Of a stretch of DNA of 64,000 bases, positions 48,288-59,073 are shown in pieces. Source of the stretch: Macrophomina tecta (lineage: Eukaryota; Ascomycota; Dothideomycetes; Botryosphaeriales; Botryosphaeriaceae); assembly GCA_024180945.1 (NCBI GenBank), contig JAKSGN010000007.1, forward strand, positions 2,480,001 through 2,544,000. The letters run 5' to 3'. Position numbers and translations under genes: made by a program. The notes under the pieces were generated by a model, which saw only the letters and a list, made by a program, of their open reading frames with translations, was not told the DNA's origin and did no database searches. The stretch's first letter is position 1; each line of letters starts with the position of its first letter.

Positions 48288-49454
48288 ATGTCTACTCTTA
48301 TCAAGCCGCCGCCTATCGACCCCTCGATATCTGCCATCGAGCAGCTGCTGGACCTGACCCAGCTCACTCCAATCGATCCCGACCTCTTTACCAACACTCA
48401 ACCCCTATGGCACCCGCCCGGCGCCCGTGGCATTTATGGCGGAGCCATCATTGCCCAGTGCCTCGCTGCCGCTCAGCGCACCATTCCCGACGACTTCAAC
48501 ATCCACTCGATGCACTGCTACTTCGTCCTGGCCGGCGACTCCGAGATACCCGTGATATACCATGTTGAGCACGTCAGGGAGGGAAGATCGTTCGCGACCC
48601 GCACTGTGCAGGCCCGGCAGCGCGGCAAGGTCATCTTCACAACCACGCTATCATTCGTCAAGAGCAACAGCGCAGGGAAGAGGACTGTGGAACATGCCTA
48701 TGCCATGCCTGACGTGCCCGGTCCGAGGGACGAGGAGATGCCTCGGTTTCCGCAGGGCGAAGACGGTCCCTTCGAGAGCCAGCGGCTTGACATTGATAAC
48801 AGTGCGAATCCCAAGACCCCCGAGCCCCCTTGGCGTATACTAATCACGAACAGATGAGTCGCCTTACCCACACATGAAGAAGTGTAGGCAATGGATCAGA
48901 GCTCGCGGTACCATATCGCCAGCCGGTGGTCACCATGCGCATCTCTCCGCCCTCGCATACATGTCCGATAGCTACTTCATCGGCACCGTCGCTCGCGTTC
49001 ACAAAGTCTGGGCTTTCAGACCACGCCGGGGTGGAAAGCCGACCATTGATGAGGAACGACTCAAGAAGTTGCTGGATGAGGACGAGGAGAAATTGAGGCG
49101 CATACCTGGCATGGACGACCACGTCATCAACAGTCTACGCGAGGGCAAAACTTTGGATGAGGCTGAGGACGAGAGGCCGGAGATTGGAATGATGGTTAGC
49201 TTGGACCACACCATCTACTTCCACAACCCGAGGGAGTTCAGAGCGGATGAGTGGATGTTTAGCGAGATGGAAAGTCCCTGGGCGGGGGATGGGAGAGGTC
49301 TGGTATTCTCGAGAATATTCACCAGGGACGGCAAGCTCATTGCAACTTGCGTGCAGGAGGTGAGTCACCCGTGGAAGTATCACTCCGAGCCTTGCGCTGA
49401 CATGTGTGTTAGGGTGTTGTCCGATTGAAGCAGCCTTCGCAAAGCAAACTGTAA
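48288..49454 (+). CDS. Peroxisomal acyl-CoA thioesterase II (TesB/ACOT8 type), PTS1 SKL
   Basis: Three exons (48288-48801, 48854-49359, 49413-49454) give 353 aa. The first intron is found by its branch site TACTAAT just before ACAG; it joins DIDNESPYPHMKKCRQWIRARG in phase, restoring the family segment. First hotdog: LWHPPGARGIYGGAIIAQCLAAA, FNIHSMHCYFVLAGDSEIPVIYHVEHVREGRSFATRTVQARQ. Second hotdog: GHHAHLSALAYMSDSYFIGT, SLDHTIYFHNPREFRADEWMFSEMESPWAGDGRGLVFSRIF, DGKLIATCVQEGVVRL. The conserved catalytic Asp (LDHTIYFH), Thr or Ser and Gln positions are present. The last 14-codon exon supplies the C-terminal SKL peroxisomal signal. It hydrolyses acyl-CoAs in beta-oxidation. Confidence 0.95.
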
Positions 49455-50015
49455 ATTTGAACGCTCGCACGTTCGTCTCGGCGCTATTTGAAGCGCCGTT
49501 GCAACTGGTTCCCCTAGGTGATCGGCCTGGTTATCTATGACAGAACGGCGTTCTTGATTCTTAAGCCGATGCAATTGTTTCCCCAGGCGCTTTTTCGCGG
49601 AAAGATGTGGAGGCAGGGCAAGTTTGGAGTTACGCAATGGCTGCAAGATGACTGTTCAATTATCTGAGAAGCATTTTATACCGATAGACTTCAGTTCTGA
49701 GCTAGACCCGATGCCAGCGACCCACGCAAGCTCATGCCGTACAGAAAAGTGTGTACGCTCGCAGAAGACAAAGGAAACTGACAATTTCGTCGGGCGCGCC
49801 TGAGCATGACAAAGTTTGGCTCGCAGGGGCCCCGGTGTCGGCGCGGGGGAAATAGCGGGGCTGTAGGGCGCGTAACGTGCGAGCGGCATGGGCGGGTGGG
49901 CTTGTGCCGCCAGCGTCCCTCGTGAGTCAATCCAACTTTTTGACGTCGACATGCCGACAAGTCTTTAAACTCCTCGCTCCTCAGGCAAATTTTGTCCACA
50001 CTCACATCCGCCGCC
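49455..50015. other. Intergenic, promoter of 2-isopropylmalate synthase
   Basis: 561 bp; open frames on the minus strand are not supported. CGGCGCGGGG-type GC-rich sequence lies near 49835. Confidence 0.5.
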
Positions 50016-52017
50016 ATGCCTATGCTCCAAGATCCCTCGACCAAGTACAAGGCTTTCAAGCCTCTCAACCTTCCCGACCGCCAATGGCCGTCCAAGACCA
50101 TACAGAAGCCGCCGCGATGGCTCTCCACCGATTTGCGCGATGGCAACCAGTCTCTCGTCGACCCCATGGTCCGTTCATTCCGCTCTGCGTCGGCGCTTTA
50201 CATCTGACAGTTTTCTCTAGGATGGCGAACAGAAGTGGGAGTACTTCAACATGCTAGTCAAGCTCGGTTACAAGGAAATTGAGGTTTCTTTCCCTTCGGC
50301 GTCGCAAACCGACTTCGACTTCACCCAGAAGCTCGTTCAGACTCCCGGCGTGGTTCCGGATGATGTCTGGCTCCAGGTCCTTTCGCCATGCCGCAAGGAG
50401 CTCATCCGCCGTACCGTAGACTCCCTCAAGGGCGCCAAGAAGGCCATCCTCCACCTCTACCTTGCCACCAGCCCGTGCTTCCAGCAAATCGTCTTCAATA
50501 TGAACAACGAACAGACCAAGGCTTTGGCGGTTGAGTGTACTCAGTACGCAAGGTCGATTACCAAGGACGATCCCGAGCAAGCCGGCACTGAGTGGGCGTA
50601 CGAGTTTTCCCCCGAGACCTTTTCCGACAGCGACCCCGACTTTGCTCTTGAAGTCTGCGAGGCAGTCAAGGCTGCTTGGGAGCCGTCTGTCGAGACCCCT
50701 ATTATCTTTAACCTCCCTGCGACCGTCGAAATGGCCACTCCCAACGTCTACGCCGATCAAATCGAGTACTTCAGCCGCAACATTTCGGAGAGGGAGAAAG
50801 TGTGCATTTCTCTCCACCCTCACAACGACCGTGGCTGCGCCGTCGCTGCAGCTGAACTTGCTCAGATGGCGGGTGCGGACAGAGTCGAGGGTACGCTTTT
50901 CGGCAATGGCGAGCGTACTGGAAACGTAGACCTGGTTACTCTTGGCCTAAACCTGTACACCCAGGGTATCCACCCAAAGATCGACTTCTCCAACCTTCCT
51001 GCAGTCATCGATGTCGTGGAGAGAGCGAACAAGATTCCAGTCCACGCAAGAGCACCGTACGGTGGTCAGTTGGTTGTCTGCGCTTTCAGCGGCTCCCACC
51101 AAGATGCAATCAAGAAAGGGTTCCAGAAGCGCAAGGTCGATGGCGCCACCGATTCGAGCCACTGGCAGGTTCCTTACCTGCCTCTGGACCCCCAGGATAT
51201 CGGCCGTACCTACGAGGCCATTATTCGCGTCAACTCGCAGTCTGGCAAGGGCGGTGTCGCCTGGATCATCCAGCGCGAGCTTGAGCTTGACCTGCCCCGT
51301 GGTCTTCAAGTCGCATTCTCCAAGATCATCCAGAAACAAACAGACGCTCTCGGTCGCGAGCTTCTTCCTACCGAGATCACCAGGCTCTTCAAGGAATCTT
51401 ACCACCTGGAGAAGAACCCCAGGTTCACCCTTATTGACTACGATATCCTTACCGACCGTTCGGTGTCTCCCGCGCCCGGCGAGGACGGCAAGACGCCGAG
51501 CAGCAAGAACCTCAAGAGACTGTTCTCCGGTGTCATCGAGATCGATGGCCAGCAGCACAAGATCAAGGGTGTTGGTAACGGTGCCATCTCGTCTCTTGCA
51601 AACGCCCTGAAGTCCCTTGGAATCGAGCTTGACGTCACTGAGTACAAGGAGCATGCCATTGGCGAGGGCCGTGAAGGTCATCAGCAAGCCGCTACATACA
51701 TCGAGTGCTCGACTCCTTCGTCGAACCAGAGGGTGTGGGGTGTTGGCATTCACGAGGACGTGGTCCAGGCTTCTCTCATCGCTTTGTTGTCCGCCGCATC
51801 GTCTGTGAGTCCAGGAGGCATGCCCATATCAAAGAAAAGCTAACAGTTACGTCAGTTCCTCTCATCCCGACCAAGCACACCTATTCCATTCAGACCAAAG
51901 CAGCACGGACCGACGCTTGCCCCTTCGGATGTCTCGCCTCTGAGGACGACGAGCAACTCGAATAGCTCAGGGTCTATCGTTGCGAACCTTGAAAAGCAGG
52001 TGAATGGGGATCACTAG
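50016..52017 (+). CDS. leu4: 2-isopropylmalate synthase (alpha-IPM synthase)
   Basis: Three exons (50016-50168, 50221-51804, 51856-52017) give 632 aa. The catalytic domain begins [51 protein letters not shown] and holds the metal-binding HPHNDRG and the [13 protein letters not shown] motif. The C-terminal LeuA regulatory (leucine-sensing) domain follows ([43 protein letters not shown]). It condenses acetyl-CoA with 2-oxoisovalerate, the first committed step to leucine. It starts [17 protein letters not shown] at ATG 50016. A second intron near the end (GTGAGT...TACGTCAG) replaces an 11-residue tail ending PISKKS by a longer Ser/Pro-rich tail; fungal synthases usually have the longer form. No obvious cleavable N-terminal presequence is seen. 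Confidence 0.95.
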
Positions 52018-52445
52018 ATGGTTAAGGCTAGACAAAAGCGCATTGCATCTTTCTCTGTTTGTTTTTAGTGTGCAGCATTTTACCGTCTGCCGGCCAAAAA
52101 AGTTTCATGATACTTGCACGTGGCAAAGGACACTGGGGCGTTGATTATTCAGATAGTTGAGTATGAAAAGTTTAGTTGGACATAGACCGCGGTTGCACTT
52201 CCATGATTACTTTGTCCGGTTTCAGCAGAGTTGCACTCCCCAATAAGTTACCCAAACAGGAGGTGCTAGCAAGGATTGCCGGTGCCGAGGTACCATGCTG
52301 GTCTAGCACCACCAAATCGTGGGGTAAAGCAAACGGCCTCGGAATCCCATGACTTTATCTCCGTCGCCATACTAATACCTCTGGTATCTCTCGCTCACAT
52401 TCTCGTCCTTATTTTCACTTAACTGTACAGCAGAACACTCCTAAC
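52018..52445. promoter_or_regulatory. Promoter region of SDR gene
   Basis: 428 bp between leu4 and the SDR start. An 8-bp inverted pair (GGTGCTAG at 52262, CTAGCACC at 52303) is noted; it may be chance. Confidence 0.4.
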
Positions 52446-53334
52446 ATGAGTTCCGCACAAGCAGACGTTCAATTGAAGGATTTCGGCAACATCTTCCGTC
52501 TCGACGGCAAGGTCGCCGTCGTCACTGGCGGCTCACGCGGTCTAGGACTGCACGCCGCGTCCGGGTAAGTTACTTCTCACTAGCACTCTGCAGCAGAATA
52601 ACCACTGCTAACCGGCTTCTCCTTTCCTCCGACCTAGCCTCCTCCAAGCCGGCTGCTCCAAGGTCTTCATCACCTCGCGCAAAGCCAAAGCGTGCGAGGA
52701 AGCGTGCGCGGCGCTCAACGCGTTGCCCAACAAGGCGCCGGGTGCGCAGGCTATCTCGGTGCCGGCGGACAGCAGCAAGGTGGCTGAAATCGAGCGGCTC
52801 GCGGCCGAGGTGGCCAAGCACACAGACCGGGTCGACATACTGTTCGCCAACGCGGGCGCGACCTGGGGCGAGAAGTTCGACTCGCACCCGGACAGCGCGT
52901 TCAGCAAGGTCATGGACCTAAACGTCAAGAGCGTATTTTATACGATCCAGAAGTGCGTTGTTCGCCCCTCCGTCCAGACCTCCCTCCATCATCATCGTTG
53001 TTGTTATAGTTTTAGCGAGGACTAACGGGCGTCTTCGTTCTCTCTAGATTCGCACCCCTCCTCGAAAAGGCGGCAACGAAGGAATCGCCCGCGCGCGCCA
53101 TCGTCACCGGCTCGGTCGCGGGCATTGGCATCGGCGCGACGGGCCCCCACGGCACGCCTGCCTACTCGGCCTCCAAGGCCGCTGTCCTGCACCTCGCGCG
53201 CAACCTTGCCGTCGAGCTGGGCCCGCGCGGCATCCTAGTCAACGGCATCGCGCCGGGTTTCTTCCCGTCGAAGATGGCCAACGGCCTGATGGAGTTATCG
53301 GGCGGCCAGGAGCAGCTCGCCGCGACGAGTCCAA

Positions 53335-53342
53335 ATCGCAGG
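53335..53342. repeat. Target-site duplication, left copy
   Basis: ATCGCAGG immediately before the element; identical to 56068-56075. Confidence 0.95.
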
Positions 53343-53363
53343 CAGACATCCCAGTAATAAATA
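53343..53363. repeat. Left terminal inverted repeat of hAT element
   Basis: 21 bases, matching the right end (56047-56067) in inverted orientation with one G/A difference at position 12. Confidence 0.93.
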
Positions 53364-53671
53364 TATATTTATTATTAAGGGCATATTTATTGTTAAGCTT
53401 TTCCATAAGGATAATAATATAGACGCTGCCAATAAATATATATTGTTAACTATTAATAATATAGGCCCACTATTTTCCAGCGCCAATTCCCCCAGAGTGT
53501 TTCAGATTAAATTGCAGTCTTGTACGCATATTACTGCTTATCAGGCCTCTAGATAGGAGGTGAACTCCAATGTTTGTAACTCCTAGCAACCGAAACTGCT
53601 GCCTCGCCATACCCGTCACGTTGCAAGTACGCAGTTCGTAATACATCAGCGACATATCTCTACACACGACA

Positions 53672-55965
53672 ATGGACGTCAACATATCCTCACTGCCCCA
53701 ATCCAATGCCCCGTCAAGTTCTTCCTCCGTGGTACCCTCTGACAGTGCCTCACAAGTTGCCAGCACACTGTCAGAACCCGAGGCATCGTCAGCTCAGCAT
53801 ACGGTCAAGAGACGGAAACTGAGAGCCACATCAACATGGGATCACTTTCGAGAAGCTCAAGGCGACGAGCCACGTACTATGAGCGGGAAATTACTTCACT
53901 ACTGCACGCGTTGTCGCAATCCATCCTGGTCAACCCACATATCTGGCAACGCCCGCTATCATCTCGAGAAGGCTCATCACATACTTGTTCGAGAGGATTC
54001 AAAATCTCAAAACAGGCGCCAACTAGCCATCGAAAATGCCTTCGCAAGAACAACCGGCAAGCGGCTGCAGCAAGTCAGGGAGAATGAGATGAACACTCTA
54101 CGGGGTGTAATCAATGTCGATGCCTTTCGAGAGGCACAGATGTTGCTATCCGCACATAAACATTTACCGCTCAACTTCGTAACCTGGCCGGAATACCAGG
54201 CACTTCTGGCCGCGATAAACCCTGCCGTTGAAGAGTTCCTAACTGATTCCGGTAGCACAGTTGCGGCGGACTTGGATAGGGCCTACGATGCGCATCAACA
54301 ATCCGTAAAGGAATGGCTAGAACGTGCCCGGAGCCTCGTACACATTGCTATGGACGTATGGTCTTCTCCTCAGCGGAAGGCCTATATCGCTGTTCACGCC
54401 CAATGGGTTGACGAGGCCTACAAACCTCGGAAAGCATTGCTAGGGCTACCAAACCTCCGCCGCTCTCACGCCGGCACGGCTATGGCACCTCACTTGATGA
54501 CGATTATCCGACAGTACCACTTAGCGCCCCGAATCGGCTACTTCACTGGGGACAATGACGCAAAGAATGACACCTGTCTCCGCCAACTTGCTGTTGAGCT
54601 GTCGCAAGAGTACGGCCTTACACTTGACCCAGTGTCCTCTCGAACGCGGTGTGCCGGCAACATCATTAACTTGTCCCTTCAAGCCTTTCTCTTTGCAACT
54701 AGTGAGGACGCTCTGCAGGCCGCAATTGCGCAGGCGCAACACGAGGTAAATGATGTAACAGTTGCGGACGCGTTACACGACCAAATTCAGTCGAACACTT
54801 GTCACAAGAGTCACGACAGGCGCAAGAAACGCCATGACACTGCCGGCTGGCGGAGCATCGGCCCAATGGGTAAACTCCACAACATTGCGGTGTTCATCCG
54901 TAATTCCACAGTGCGCAACGATGCATGGGATGACATTGCAGAAAAGGCGCTTGGAATTGACAATATCACCCGTTGGAACTCATGGTTCAAGTTGCTTGAT
55001 GCGGCTATCAGCCAAGAGGGTCCATTGTCAATATTCCTCAACCAATACCACAACGAGCTGGAAGACGACATCCTCACACATGATGATTGGCAAGTACTCA
55101 AAATGACTCACGAGTTCTTGCAGCCGTTTTACCAAGCGACCTTGGAGCAGCAAATGGAGTGGGCATCAATAGATCAGGTGCTAGAGAATATGGATATTCT
55201 TTTCATGCAGTTTGAGAATGCCAAGGTAAGCCATGGACGGCTCGATCGATTACCAGACCTGGACTGATGTTAAAGCAGGGCAAATACGCCAGCAACGCGC
55301 GTATGGTTCATTCCATTCACATGGGTTGGTGGGTTCTCTCGAAGTATTATGAAGAGAGTGACAGAAACCCAATATATGCCACGGCATTATTGCTCCATCC
55401 AGAAAAGCGCCGGAGGTACCTTGACCGCCACTGGGCAGAGGAATGGAGGCAGACCGCTATTGCTGGTGCACGGCAGCATTGGGCGAAGTACAAGGACCGG
55501 CCACTCCCGTCGGAGTCCGCGGCTCGGCTGAACGACGAACGACGGGAAGTAACACCGTACGAGCGTATCAAGCAGTCAATGAGTGTCTTGGATGAACCCG
55601 GAGATGAGGATGAATTCGAAAAATTCGTCAATTCTCCGCCAAGACCTATGACGACCAAAACACCGCTTGAATGGTGGTGTCGAGAAGAACAGAGGATTGA
55701 GTATCCACGTTTACACCAATTGGCCATTGACATACTAAGTGTGCCGGCGATGTCCGACGATCCGGAACGGGTATTCTCTTGCGCAAGGCGGACAATTTCT
55801 TGGGACAGGGCACGGCTCTCGCCTGATACTATCGAGAAGCTTCAATGCCTGAGCAACTGGGTGAAGAATGACTTGGTCCGCAAAGTCTACGTGGCAGTAG
55901 ATGGTAAGGTCATGGATATTGCTGGCGGCAACGACGACATGCATGGCGCTTCAGTTTTATATTAA
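53672..55965 (+). CDS. hAT transposase with BED zinc finger and C-terminal dimerisation domain
   Basis: Two exons (53672-55225, 55279-55965; the 53-nt intron starts GTAAGC and ends AAAGCAG) give 746 aa, uninterrupted. A BED-type finger at residues about 55-103 has C78-x2-C81 and H97-x4-H102. hAT RNase-H-like motifs are present: IAMDVWSS (Asp228), YFTGDNDAKND (Asp294), RCAGNIINLSLQAF, then DNITRWNSWFKLLDAAI. The C-terminal hAT dimerisation region reads PLEWWCREEQRIEYPRLHQLAIDILSVPAMSDDPERVFSCARR. It cuts and pastes the surrounding element (family role). All expected motifs and an open frame suggest a functional enzyme; expression is not shown. It lies on the same strand as the host SDR gene. 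Confidence 0.95.
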
Positions 55966-56046
55966 TAATTATTGATAAGCTTAGCAATCGATAATAATAT
56001 TAGGATCTGCCAATGAATACATAAGAATATGTCAATATTATGTATT

Positions 56047-56067
56047 TATTTATTATTGGGATGTCTG
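56047..56067. repeat. Right terminal inverted repeat of hAT element
   Basis: Reverse complement of the left terminal repeat with one mismatch; ends in GATGTCTG next to the duplicated target. Confidence 0.93.
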
Positions 56068-56075
56068 ATCGCAGG
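56068..56075. repeat. Target-site duplication, right copy
   Basis: ATCGCAGG immediately after the element; the SDR frame resumes at 56076. Confidence 0.95.
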
Positions 56076-56198
56076 TTGGGCCAGCCGGAGGATATCGCGG
56101 CCGCGGTCGTGTACCTGAGCAGTAGGGCGGCGGGGCATGTCAATGGGGATACAATTGTGTTGGATGGCGGGAAGCTTTGGGGCAGGCCGTCGCTCTGA

Positions 56199-56770
56199 GG
56201 AGGAAGGACTTGCGGGTCTGGTGGGTAAGGATAGTTATATAGGCGTGGCCGGAGAGAAATGCGACGTTTAGGGAACAGGAATGACGGGATGCCTGCGGCA
56301 AGAGTTTCGGCACTGCGAATGAACGGATCTCTGATGAACTCTCGCTTCCCCGAACTAGCATGTCACATGTTCGGCCCCCAGGACAAACAGCGGCCGCCGT
56401 GCCCCGCATGACGTGCCCGAATGTCCGGCAACCAATTGATAGCCTGGATCGCTTCGAGAAGCCGATCTTTCAGCGCCTTTCACGCCCATTTGACCTCACG
56501 AACATTGCATTCCCTCAATTTTGCAAGCGAGCAACCTCCTCCATGGCGCCCAGCCCCGCCCAGCTGCCCCGGCTGACGACTTGACGCCTCCGGAACAGCC
56601 CCGTCGGCATCGCCATTACAATCCCGAAGCAAAAGACCGAAGCTATCTTTCCTGCCCCGCAATCACGCCCTACATCAACTACATCTCCCATCGTCAACCG
56701 GGAATCCTTAGCCTTCGTTCCGCATCCTGATACCCTTGTTTCTTCCCCAAGGTGCACAACAGCAGCAACA
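56199..56770. other. Intergenic, no gene supported
   Basis: 572 bp between the SDR end and the DUF1989 gene; promoter of the latter. Confidence 0.5.
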
Positions 56771-58099
56771 ATGACAGCCGCCACCAACTCTGCCCCCTCC
56801 TCCTACAAATCCTCTTCCCACGCCCCAATTCCTGCCTACCTTCCCTCCTCGCCCACCTCCATCCTGCACGCCCCAACCGCCCTCTACACGCGCATCGCCT
56901 CGACCCCGCCTTCCTCGCGCACCCCTCTCGCCGACCTCACCATCCCGCCCCGCAGCGGCGCCGCCTGGCGCGTGCCCCGCGGCGCCATCTTCCGCCTCAC
57001 CACACCGCAAGGGCCGCAGGTCGGCGATCTGAACATCTGGAACGCGCACAATCCGCGCGAGCGCTTCTGGGCGAGCCGCACGAGGCAGCTGCACGCGAGC
57101 CACGTGAGCACGGGGGATCGGCTGTGGAGCTGCTTGCCGTACATGCGGCCGTTGTGCGGGATTGTTGCGGATACGTTGGGGAGAGAGGGGCGGGGGGCAT
57201 GGGGCACGAGCGTGGGGGATGGGGGGGATGGGTTGGCGGAGGGAAAGGGGGAGAAGGGGAGGAGTCGGTGGGGGGGCAGGTGCCATGATTTGTTGGGGAC
57301 GAGATGTGATCCTTATGGTGAGTTTGTTCTTTTTCTCTCTCTTTTCATTGATTAGACGAGGTCGTGGGAGTAAACGGAGAGAATCAGGAGGAAAGAGCTT
57401 GGAAGTGATGGTATGAAGGATTGGAAAGAGGGAGAGAAGGAGCTCTTGGGGCTTCGTGAATGCGAAGTAAGGGAATGGTGAAGAGGGAGGAAAAGACGGC
57501 CATCGCATGTTTTGCAAAAGAGGGGTTGCGAAAGAGCATGGAAAGGAAGAAAGGGGAATCGCGGAAGCAGAACGCGAAACGCCATTCAAACACCGAAAGG
57601 ATGATAGACTGACTCTGTCCTCGCTCCGAAATCAGTCAACCGCATGCTCACTGGCCGCACCTACAACTATCACTGCCACTCCAACCTCGTCCGCGCCGTT
57701 CTTCCCCACGGCCTCACCGAATCCGACGTGCACGACGTTCTTAATGTCTTCCAGGTCACCGGCCTGGACGAAAAGGGCCGCTATTTCATGGAGGCCAGCC
57801 CTTCGCAGCCCGACGATTACATCGAGTTCTTCGCTGAGCAGGACCTGCTGTGTGCCTTAAGCACCTGCCCAGGTGGCGATCTGAGCGAGTGGGGTTGGGT
57901 CGGTTTGAAAGATGGAGAGACGGAGGAAGGTGAGGGCGCGCAGAAGATGAAGGAGACGTGCAGGCCGATTAGGGTGCAGGTTTGGGCGATTAGTGACGAC
58001 GTGAGGGAGCAAGTGCTTGAGGGGTGGGTTCCTCCTGAGGTTAGTGATTATAAGGGGTGTCATGGGTTGGGCGTGCCACTAGGAGAGGGGAGCGGGTAA
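56771..58099 (+). CDS. DUF1989 (urea carboxylase-associated) family protein
   Basis: Two exons (56771-57317, 57636-58099) separated by a long 318-nt intron give 336 aa. Core: IPPRSGAAWRVPRGAIFRLTTPQGPQVGDLNIWNAHNPRERFWASRTRQLHASHVSTGDRLWS, GRCHDLLGTRCDPYVNRM, GRTYNYHCHSNLVRAVLPHGL, VTGLDEKGRYFMEASPSQPDDYIEFFAEQDLLCALSTCPGGDLS. These match DUF1989, a family associated in bacteria with urea-carboxylase/allophanate pathways; the biochemical role is unproven. The conserved CH...C residues (RCHDLL, CHSN, TCPGGD) fit a metal-binding cupin-like fold (inference). A Gly/Glu-rich insert (about residues 150-172) is probably a lineage-specific loop or a mis-retained intron. The C-terminus ends GLGVPLGEGSG. 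Confidence 0.9.
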
Positions 58100-58558
58100 A
58101 AGGAGACTGAAGGTCTGATGGTGCTTGAAAAAAAAGGAAAATAGAGGTAAGAGGAAGGCTACACTAATACAGGAAAAATAACAGCAGTAGAGGAAGGCTC
58201 TAGACAGGGCCTTTAACTTGAGAGAACATTTTAGTCTCCAAGATTCTGGCATTTACTTGTCGCTAAAGAAAGAAGCTATGCTAGAGGGGAGGGTAGAAGA
58301 AGGACAAGAAAATTATTCTGCATTAGCCCATTCGTATGCCGCAAGACTAGCTTTTCAAGGTAGTATCAAAGAAGAAGGGGGAAAAAAAAGAATAGGAAAG
58401 ACAGAAATAGGATATAATAGAAGAATAGGAGACTTTTCTAGTAAGTGCTATAAACACGCTCAAGTGTTCCCTGCACAGACCGATTCACGGTTTTGAAGCC
58501 TGTTTCTCATGGGCTGCGTGCTCTAGGATATTTAGAGTAAACATAGGAGATGGATAAG

Positions 58559-58595
<37 letters not shown>

Positions 58596-59073
58596 GCAAG
58601 AGCATATAGCAGCTACCATGCGAAGAGAGGCTGGCAAAAGAAAGCTGGTAAAGCAAACTGTCAGGAAAAGCAGATTTTGATCCGAAAAGTCATTTGATGG
58701 CGCAGCTCCCTGGCTCGGACAGCGGCGGTGCCTTTCAGCTCTCGAAAGAGGCTGAGGGGTGAACGACTGGCTAGGCTCTGGACGGCCAGGACGTGTCGTG
58801 GTGGCGACTGGAGGAGAGCCTTGAGCATCTCCGCCGTCGGCTTTCTCCATCCTGCGGGAACGTGTCCCCGAAGAGTGCTGGTGATGATAAAGCTGTGGTG
58901 AATTGGTGATTGTAGGGGCTGAAGTACGCGTTTCGGGCCGTTTGGTGGCAGGGGAGGCGGCCTAAGACGTCAGGTGACAACCCAGATACCAATCGGGCAG
59001 TCACTCAGGCAGGTAGCTTAAGGCAGGTAGCCTGCAACGAGAAACAACCTCAACAATACATCATCATTCAGAA
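58100..59073. other. Intergenic with CTA microsatellite
   Basis: 974 bp. A minus-strand 121-codon frame (58850-58488) spans the microsatellite as poly-Ser; with no domain or splice support I do not call it a gene. Confidence 0.5.
58561..58595. repeat. (CTA)n microsatellite
   Basis: About 11.7 uninterrupted CTA units. Confidence 0.95.

Larger units (their letters stand above)
53343..56067 (+). mobile_element. Complete hAT-superfamily DNA transposon, 2725 bp
   Basis: Bounded by 21-bp terminal inverted repeats with one mismatch (left CAGACATCCCAGTAATAAATA; right end reads CAGACATCCCAATAATAAATA on the minus strand) and by an exact 8-bp target-site duplication ATCGCAGG on both sides. It carries one transposase gene on the plus strand and AT-rich subterminal sequence of about 330 bp (left) and 100 bp (right). 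hAT elements create 8-bp duplications (established). It shows no excess of in-frame stops, so no sign of RIP. Confidence 0.96.
52446..56198 (+). pseudogene. Short-chain dehydrogenase/reductase gene split by a hAT transposon
   Basis: Host exons 52446-52564, 52638-52952 and 53048-53342, then the remaining coding sequence 56076-56198 after the insertion. Read without the element it is 283 aa with no stop or frameshift. Cofactor motif VVTGGSRGLG (T27-G34), NAGATWG, catalytic Ser167 (GSVAG), Tyr184 and Lys188 (YSASK), PRGILVNGIAPGFFPSKMA, then after the insertion LGQPEDIAAAVVYLSSRAAGHVNGDTIVLDGG, the classical SDR end. As it stands, translation enters the transposon and ends after four extra codons (QTSQ then TAA), giving about 247 aa without the last beta-strand and helix. 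The gene is therefore probably inactivated; catalytic and cofactor residues remain in the truncated piece. Fungal SDRs of this type are mannitol- or gluconate-dehydrogenase-like; the substrate is not inferable. Confidence 0.93.

Noticed and set aside
53672..55965. Transposase as domesticated host gene
   Set aside because: Intact terminal repeats and exact target-site duplication show a complete mobile element.
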